Origin: Perognathus longimembris pacificus
Taxonomy: Eukaryota > Chordata > Mammalia > Rodentia > Heteromyidae
Direction of reading: 5' to 3'
Assembly (NCBI RefSeq): GCF_023159225.1
Contig: NC_063177.1
Span: forward strand, 19,740,673-19,804,672
Length of the DNA stretch: 64,000 bases
Made by a program: the position numbers and the translations under genes. The notes under the pieces were generated by a model. That model ran no database searches. It was not told the DNA's origin and saw only the letters and a program-made list of their open reading frames with translations. Position 1 is the first letter of the stretch. Each line of letters starts with the position of its first letter. Positions 56,859 through 64,000 of the stretch are shown one piece after another.

Positions 56859-59225
56859 TCTGCCTAGATAAAGGACAGAAGGCAAGAAGTGCAGAATGCA
56901 CATGGATCGCCTGAAAATCTGCACAGCAGAGCTGGTGGCTTCCTGGGTGGGGGGCAGTGCTTACCTTGAACAATTTAAGTTAGGTCAGGGTACTACCTGG
57001 TCCATAACTGAGCCAGCCTCTGTCTAGGATCTGGAATCTTCTTCACCTGGACAGGCTCACTCCAGGGAGTTTACCCTCGATCCCATCACTTTAATTCCGC
57101 CAAAGGAAGGGGAGGTGATATTTCAGGGGCCAGGTGACGCATGGGAGCTAGCATCTCTCCCTCTGGCCTACACTGCACAACAAAGCCCATAGTACCAGGC
57201 TTCTGATGTGTACAACCACTACCAATCAGTTTCTACCCAACCCTGATCTCAGTAGTGCCAATTGGTATAATAAATCAGTTAAATCAAACTTAAAAGAACC
57301 CTCCAGGTCCAAAGCATTGGGCTTTGGGGCCCTTTGTCTTACTCTTGCTTACAATGGGTGGGATATCAGCAGCCAAGGATGGGGCTGGGGGAATTGGTGG
57401 TGGGTGGGGACATCCAGCCTTATCCCCAGCCAAGCTGCTTAGTGGTGAAAGCCAGGTTGGAGCAGAATCTTGGCCACTTATGCCTGGGAACTTATCACAT
57501 CCAGAGCCTGGAGGAAACTGTATTGATCTTACTGGCTATACCAACCCAGGTAGGATCTGGGTGTTTTGTTTTTGGCCAGTCCTGGTCCTTGGACTCAGGG
57601 CCTGAGCACTGTCCCTGGCTTCTTTTTGCTCAAGGCTAGCACTCTGCCACTTGAGCCACAGTGCCACTTCTGGCCGTTTTCTGTATATGTGGTGCTGGGG
57701 AATCGAACCCAGGGCCTCATGTATACGAGGCAAGCTCTCTTGCCACTAGGCCATATCCCCAGCCCCTTTTGTTTTATTTTTTGCCACTCTGCCCTCTGAT
57801 GTTGCCCATCGTTGGGCAGGGCTGTGTGCTGAGACCATCCTTCATGATTCCATAGGTCAGTAGGAACCTGGGAGCTGAGCCCAACTTCTCATATGACCTG
57901 GCTTCCCAGAGAACAAGAGCCCCATATCTGGGAAGCTAGCAAGGCCTGCACCTGAAGCTGAAAGGCAGAATCTTAGTGAATATTAAGGCACTGGCTTTAA
58001 AGAAGGCTGTAACCACCCCAGCAAACCCAAATCAGGTGATTCCTGACTCTTCAAACTAGAATGCCCATGGGGGCTTGGATCTGCTGCCATCTGTCTGTCC
58101 CCCTTTTTCTCTCTTACCTCTCCTATAAGCCAGTCTCCTAGCTGGGAATCACACAGGTGAAATGGGGGTAGTCTAAGACAAAGTAGGGTTGGCTGGACCT
58201 CTGTAGCCTGAGCCTGTTTCCAGACTCCTGCTTCACTGTCCCCTCTGAAACTGGCAGAGCTGGGCCAGGAGAAGGCTTCCACTGACCAACCATGTAGGGC
58301 TGTGAGGAGCAGGAAGGAAAAGGCTGTCGGCTGGTCTCAGGCTACAGCTGTGCTCTAGCTAGCTGATTGACCTTAAACGAAAGTCCCTCTAGGAAGGGCT
58401 GAGGCAGCAACACTGCACAGATTGTGAAGATCACACTTGGTCAGATATACTAGTAGGATGTTCTGAGGTGCCTCCCACCTCATACATTCTAAATGAGATG
58501 CCTGTGCTCATGAGCCCGGTAGAGGGACTGAATGAATTGTAACTAGACTTTTGCCCTCTAGGTGTCAGTGAACAGTTTGGGGCCTCTGGGGGTGGGTGAA
58601 GGTTGGAGGGGTTTTAGGGACCTTGCTGACTCAGCACCAAATGGGCACAGCATCTATAGACCAGCCATGCCCCAAGCCCTGGCCCTGTAGATCTGAGTTG
58701 GGGCATTGACTGGATGGAAGCTGAGGCCCAGGTGCTGGCTTTGGCCGTAATCTTGAGCATTGTTTGTCCTGAGCATCACCCCTGAGTTACAGGCCTGCCT
58801 ATGGGGAGGCTGGTCACTGGCTGCTTTGGCTGGGTCAGGAGATTGGGCTGTGATTGCCCCGGGAGACAGGAGGGGCAGGGGTCATCCAAAGGCCAGTGGG
58901 CAGCATTGGAGTGTGTCTCAAACAGAAAAACTAGTAACTTCTCCAGTGGTGTCTGTGGGGACCTCTAGAGGCCATAGAACCGACTGGGGACAAAAGATAG
59001 CTTCCCCTGGGTGTACTGGAGGGCAGTACTCACTGCAGGAGGATGGTGGGTGATCAGAGTCAGACTTAGGCCAGCATCAGTGGAAGATGGAGTCTTTGGC
59101 AGGGAGAGGAGTGGAAGGAACGTGTTCAAGCCTGGAGAGAGAACTTGGCTTTCTGATGATGTGTCCCAAGAGCAAGAGGAGACTTGGCCAGAGGTCTGGA
59201 ATAAACACCAGCCTTGTGTGACCCC
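56859..59225 (+). other. SLC46A1: Probable SLC46A1 3' UTR with two poly(A) signals
   Basis: Non-coding sequence follows the stop. AATAAA occurs at 57269-57274 and again at 59200-59205; the second is followed within 20 nt by a GT-rich stretch (CCTTGTGTG), the better match to a real cleavage site. A SINE (57568-57764, -) lies inside. Human SLC46A1 has a several-kilobase 3' UTR, so use of the distal signal is plausible. The UTR ends are inferred. Confidence 0.5.
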
Positions 59226-60503
59226 CACCCCCCTCAGAGCAGTGTGGCAGGTACCAGTCAATTCTGCCTGCTGGAGCCTGACTACTTTCAAACCCACCAG
59301 TGGAGGAAGAGGCAGAGGGATGCTTCTGCTCCTCACTTCTGTCTGGCTCCCACTTCCTGGGGGGTGATTTTCAGGATATCAATACCACCTGTGGTGTCTT
59401 AGGGCGGCCATTGAAGACTTGGAAACTGGGATCATCAGTCAGCCTCTTCCTTGTCCACAGTGGGAGTGATGCTACAGGACAGGGATGCTGTGGTGATGAG
59501 AGACCACGAGGGGAGGGTTTGGGAAATGGCAGGGGTCTGTGAGGGAGCTGCTGCTCAAAGCATTGTCCTTTGAAGCACCGACATCATCTGACCTAGGAAT
59601 CAGTGAACGTTGGCAGACCAGCCCCAACCTGCTCATCAGGAGATGGGCTCCTGAATTGGATTGAAACAACATTCCCAGTGGATTGGTTGCATACTGCAGT
59701 GGCCAAAGCTGTCCCAAGACTAACCTGTGCTCCTGGGGATCTTGCCTCCACTCCTGGAATTGCAGGCTTTGCTCACGCTACTGGTGCTTCCCTGAGCAAC
59801 AGGTAGCAAGCCTGAGTGGGTGAGAGGCCTAGGCCAGGCAGGACCCTTAGGCACAATACCAAAGAATGGGGTAAGGCGGCTTTGAGACAGGGCCTCCCCT
59901 GTCCGGACAGGGGTGACCTTTTGCACCAGAAAGTAGAGCCAAATGGCCTGTTCAGCCCAGCCTACACCACAGACTACGCAGAGGAGGCTGCCCCAAAGGA
60001 AGGCTGGGGGCAGGCCATGACTGAGTGGTTCCACAGCGAGGCCACGGGGCAGCAGAAAGGGGCACGCCAGGGACCAGACAGAGTCTCAGTGGACAGCCAT
60101 GGTGGGATGTGCATCTCTAGCTGCCTTTGGGCCTAGGCCCTAGCTCAAACTTAGAGGACCAGGCAGAGAGCCTGACTATTTCTCTGATTCCTGACAGAAG
60201 CTAACTGCCTTCACCCTGGCCAAGCTGATGGCAAGATAATGTCCCCTCTCCTCCATCTTGAACAGATCAGGGACACAGCTCTGGGAGTGGAAGGCACAGA
60301 ACCTGATGACAGATCCTGAGGAAGACTTCTCTCACACCCTCTCCAGATACTGAGGAAGGTGGGTTTGAAGTGGGCCAAGCAGGTAGGGAAAGGCAGAGCC
60401 ATTTCCTGAGAAGGCCCAGGGCAGCCAGTTTGAGGAGCCATTCCTTGGGGGAGGGCTCAGGAAATAGAGGAGTCACAGCCGGGTTTGGTTGCTGGGAGAC
60501 TGG
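57275..60503 (-). other. SARM1: Interval between convergent SLC46A1 and SARM1 stops, likely SARM1 3' UTR
   Basis: No further protein-coding exon is recognisable here on either strand. It is mostly single-copy, with one SINE at 57568-57764. Human SARM1 has a long 3' UTR reaching towards SLC46A1, so the - strand of this interval is probably transcribed as SARM1 UTR and may overlap SLC46A1 transcripts. I could not fix a SARM1 cleavage site. Confidence 0.4.
57568..57764 (-). repeat. Family A SINE in the SLC46A1 3' region
   Basis: Full length, tail side at GTTTTTGGCCAGTCC, head ending CATATCCCCAGCCCC. If the distal poly(A) site is used, it is transcribed in antisense within the UTR. Confidence 0.93.
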
Positions 60504-61330
<827 letters not shown>

Positions 61331-61744
61331 AGAACAAGATCCTATCTTTAAAAATAATGAAAGGGTGAAGCCCTGGGTTCAAATCCCAGTACTGCCAAGG
61401 AAGAGGAAGAGTCCTATAACATTTTCAAGCTTAAGTGTCCTACCCCCAAAGCTCATAGAAGACTTGGTCTGTAGCTGATGGAACCATTGGGAGGTGGTAG
61501 ACATTTTAGGAGATGGGGCAGGATTTATGATGGATGGGTCAACCTGGATACAGGGGCAGCACCTTGAAGAGTATATTGGAACCCAGGTGCCCCTGCCTCC
61601 CTGGCCACCATGAAGTCTGTAGTGTACTTTATCGCACACCATGAGCCATATACTTTTACATGATATTCCTCCTCATACCATGCTGGAAGCCAGCAAAGTC
61701 AAGTGATCAAGTGGCCACAGAGAGAGACCTCTAAAACCATAACC

Positions 61745-62376
61745 CAGGCCAGGTGCCAGTGACTCACACCTGTAATCATAGCTACTCAAGAGGCTGAGAT
61801 CTGTGGATTGTAGTTCAAAGCCGGCCCAGACAGGAAAGTCCATAAGACTTTTATCTCCAATTAAAACCAGAAGTGGCGCTGTGGCTCAAAGTGGTAGAGT
61901 GCTAGCCTTGAGTGCAAAAGCTCATGGACAGTGCTCAGGCCCTGAATTCAAGACCCACACTGATGAAACAACATAATCCAAAACAAACCAAGGACTTGTG
62001 TTTTTCCTGGGGTAGAGCTGGCTCAATGCTCCTAAAACCAATAGTTTCCTGAATGATTGAGTGTCTTTTGTTGATACAATGATTCTTAGCCAGGAATGGA
62101 GAATGGAAGGGGGTGGGCAGTAGTTTAGAGAGTTTTAGGATAAGGGCTGGTCACTAGAAAGACCAAGATTGGAAGGAGGGCTGGGACTTTCAGGTCCACC
62201 CTATGACTTCTGAGGGAAGGTCTGCACACTAAATTCAATCACCAATAGCCAACAATGTAATCCAATCAGGCTTATCAAGAAATAAAACCTCACTCCTTTA
62301 ATCCTAGCTACTCAGAAGGCTGAGATCTGAAGCCAGCTTGGACAGTAAAGTCCATAAGATGCTATCTCTAATTAAA

Positions 62377-62425
<49 letters not shown>
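61745..62425 (+). repeat. Composite SINEs and a CA microsatellite
   Basis: 61745-61965 is a full copy. 62280-62380 is a partial copy ending in (CA)n at 62381-62423. If SARM1 extends right, these are intronic. Confidence 0.82.
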
Positions 62426-64000
62426 CTGAGCCAAGAGGTAGAGAAAGAACAAAGAAAAGCTCCATAAATGCCCTCAACAATAGGCTCTGAAATGCTTCAA
62501 GTCAAGTGGGTGGGGCCTGGGAGGACACAGAAGCCAACGGCCTTCTCCCCTTACTTTGCCCATCCATCTCTCCCATTAGAATGGTGTTGAATTGCATCTT
62601 TTGTAATAAGCCTCACTAATCGTAAAGTCTTCTCCTTAGTTCTGTGAGGTGTTCTTGTGAAATGAGTGGTGGGGGTGATCATGGGAGCTGCTGAATTTTT
62701 ATCCAAGTCTGATTAGGGGACCCAGGACTTCAGATGAGCAGCCAGAGCGAGACAGTCCTAGGGGAATGAATGCTGTCCTATAGGACGGTGGAGTCTGATA
62801 CCACAGTTCTGAATTCAATTGTGGGGCACTCAGTTGGTGTTGCAGATCTGGAGAATTACTTGCTGGCACAGGTGGAAAAACAAAACAACATTATTTGGAT
62901 ACGCCCCTGAATCCAGGTTGACCCATTCATCAGAGGACCTCTGCACCCCTGTATTCCATTTTTTTCTCTAGCTACACCCTATCAAGTCCTGATCCAACTT
63001 CCATTAATCTGCACCACAATGGGTCTTTCCTCAACTGCACTTGTTCCCTCTGACTTGTTCTCCATTTAGCCCTTAAAATCTCTGTGAAATGCAAAGCTGG
63101 ATCTTGCCACATACTACTGAAAAATCCTTTCAGAGTTGAGAACATGGCCCAGGGTATCTTGCCTAAGCTGGCACCAGCGCTCACACCTGTAACCCTAGCT
63201 GCTCAGGAGGCTGAGATATGAAGATTTGGGTTTGAAGCCAGCCCAGACAGGAAAGTCTGTGAGACTCTGTACAATTAACTAACAAAAAGCTAGAAGTGGA
63301 GCTGTGACTCAAGTGGTAGAGAGCCAGCCTTGAGCAAAAAAATAAATAAAAAAAGCTAAGACATAACTCCCAAGTCCTGAGTTCAAGCCCCAGTACTAGT
63401 ACCAAAAAAATGAAAAAAAAAAACAATTCTTATTTCTTCCTTTGTAAAGTGAAGATTATAAAACTCCTCTCACACAATTGTTCTGAGAATATTACTTACT
63501 ATTAATGGCACTCTGGTAAGTTCTTATCAGTTTTGAAGTTTTGGTTTTTTTTCCTTTTAAGAAGCAACCACAGAGATGGGACTTCTTGAGTGCAGTTCAT
63601 TTGTGGTTTTCTGTATTGATTAGCCACTAAATGTGGCTTTGGAGAAGGGCATATTAAAGCCAGAGGCACTTAGGCACTAAAAAAAATCAACCAAGAAGGA
63701 TGACAGAAGTTTTGGGACTGGTCCAAAGTAAAGGCAGCCACCACCCTGCCTGCCTTCTCTCTCCATGACTCTGCTGGGACATGGGTGACAAGTTGACTGG
63801 CCTTTGAGGAGCCTCTCTATGTGACAGAGGAAGGGAAGGAGAGGCACAGAGAGGAAGGGATGTCACCCCAAGTCCCACAAATGGCCAGCCTAGGAGGGGC
63901 CAGACCTCTAATTCAAGCCTTTCAGAGGTCAAGTCTACACATGTTTTAGAAAAACCCCGAGAACTCTCTGTTAAGCATTTTGATGAATTCTGACCCTGCC
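62426..64000. other. Mostly single-copy sequence, possibly SARM1 intron
   Basis: No SARM1 exon could be recognised on -. A composite SINE lies at 63165-63425 and a MIR-like core near 63790-63930 (GAGGCACAGAGAGGAAGGGATG). Confidence 0.55.
63165..63425 (+). repeat. Composite SINE
   Basis: GGCACCAGCGCTCACACCTG left part, right unit, A-rich tail. Confidence 0.85.

Overview
This is mammalian nuclear DNA, almost certainly from a rodent. A tRNA-derived dimeric SINE of about 200 bp (A/B-box head, second tRNA-like unit, A-rich tail) occurs some 30 times, and a second composite SINE (7SL/B1-like left part, ID-like right part) is equally common. Together they point to Geomyoidea, with a heteromyid (kangaroo rat or pocket mouse) as my best guess; the species is not proven. 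There is no sign of bacterial or organellar sequence.

Two host genes are supported, tail to tail. SLC46A1 (proton-coupled folate transporter, PCFT) lies on + with five coding exons (46853-47083, 50444-51296, 54830-54913, 56271-56427, 56801-56858). They join into a 460-codon frame with canonical splice sites. The last two coding exons of SARM1 (60504-60633 and 60771-60892, - strand) end the TIR NADase domain. The pair corresponds to the SARM1-SLC46A1 neighbourhood of human 17q11.2. The 3.6 kb between the two stop codons should hold both 3' UTRs.

The first 46 kb is an intergenic retroelement accumulation with deep nesting. A class I (gamma-type) endogenous retrovirus with a tRNA-Phe-type primer binding site lies on - (2579 to about 21200), in a TA-rich tract. 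It is split by a full-length LINE-1 (7742-18500, 10-bp target-site duplication, TSD). That LINE-1 holds several SINEs and, inside ORF1, a 3.0-kb CpG-rich retrocopy of EPOP (C17orf96) at 9805-12815. Solo LTRs of other families sit in the gag region and the 5' LTR of this provirus.

A second provirus (31792-39279, - strand, betaretroviral, tRNA-Lys primer site, 6-bp TSD) keeps recognisable gag, dUTPase/protease, RT and env-TM. It has lost RNase H and integrase, and a solo LTR sits in its leader. Further solo LTRs lie at 396-1112, 23747-24267, 40202-40732 and 41692-42152.

Intron 1 of SLC46A1 holds a 5'-truncated LINE-1 fused to a SINE inside a single TSD (48493-50318), which looks like a template-switch chimera. 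The notable observations are this chimera, the EPOP retrocopy, two independent SINE insertions at the same nucleotide of two LINE-1 copies, and a non-conservative change beside the key Asp of PCFT. I saw nothing that I would call a new biological system.
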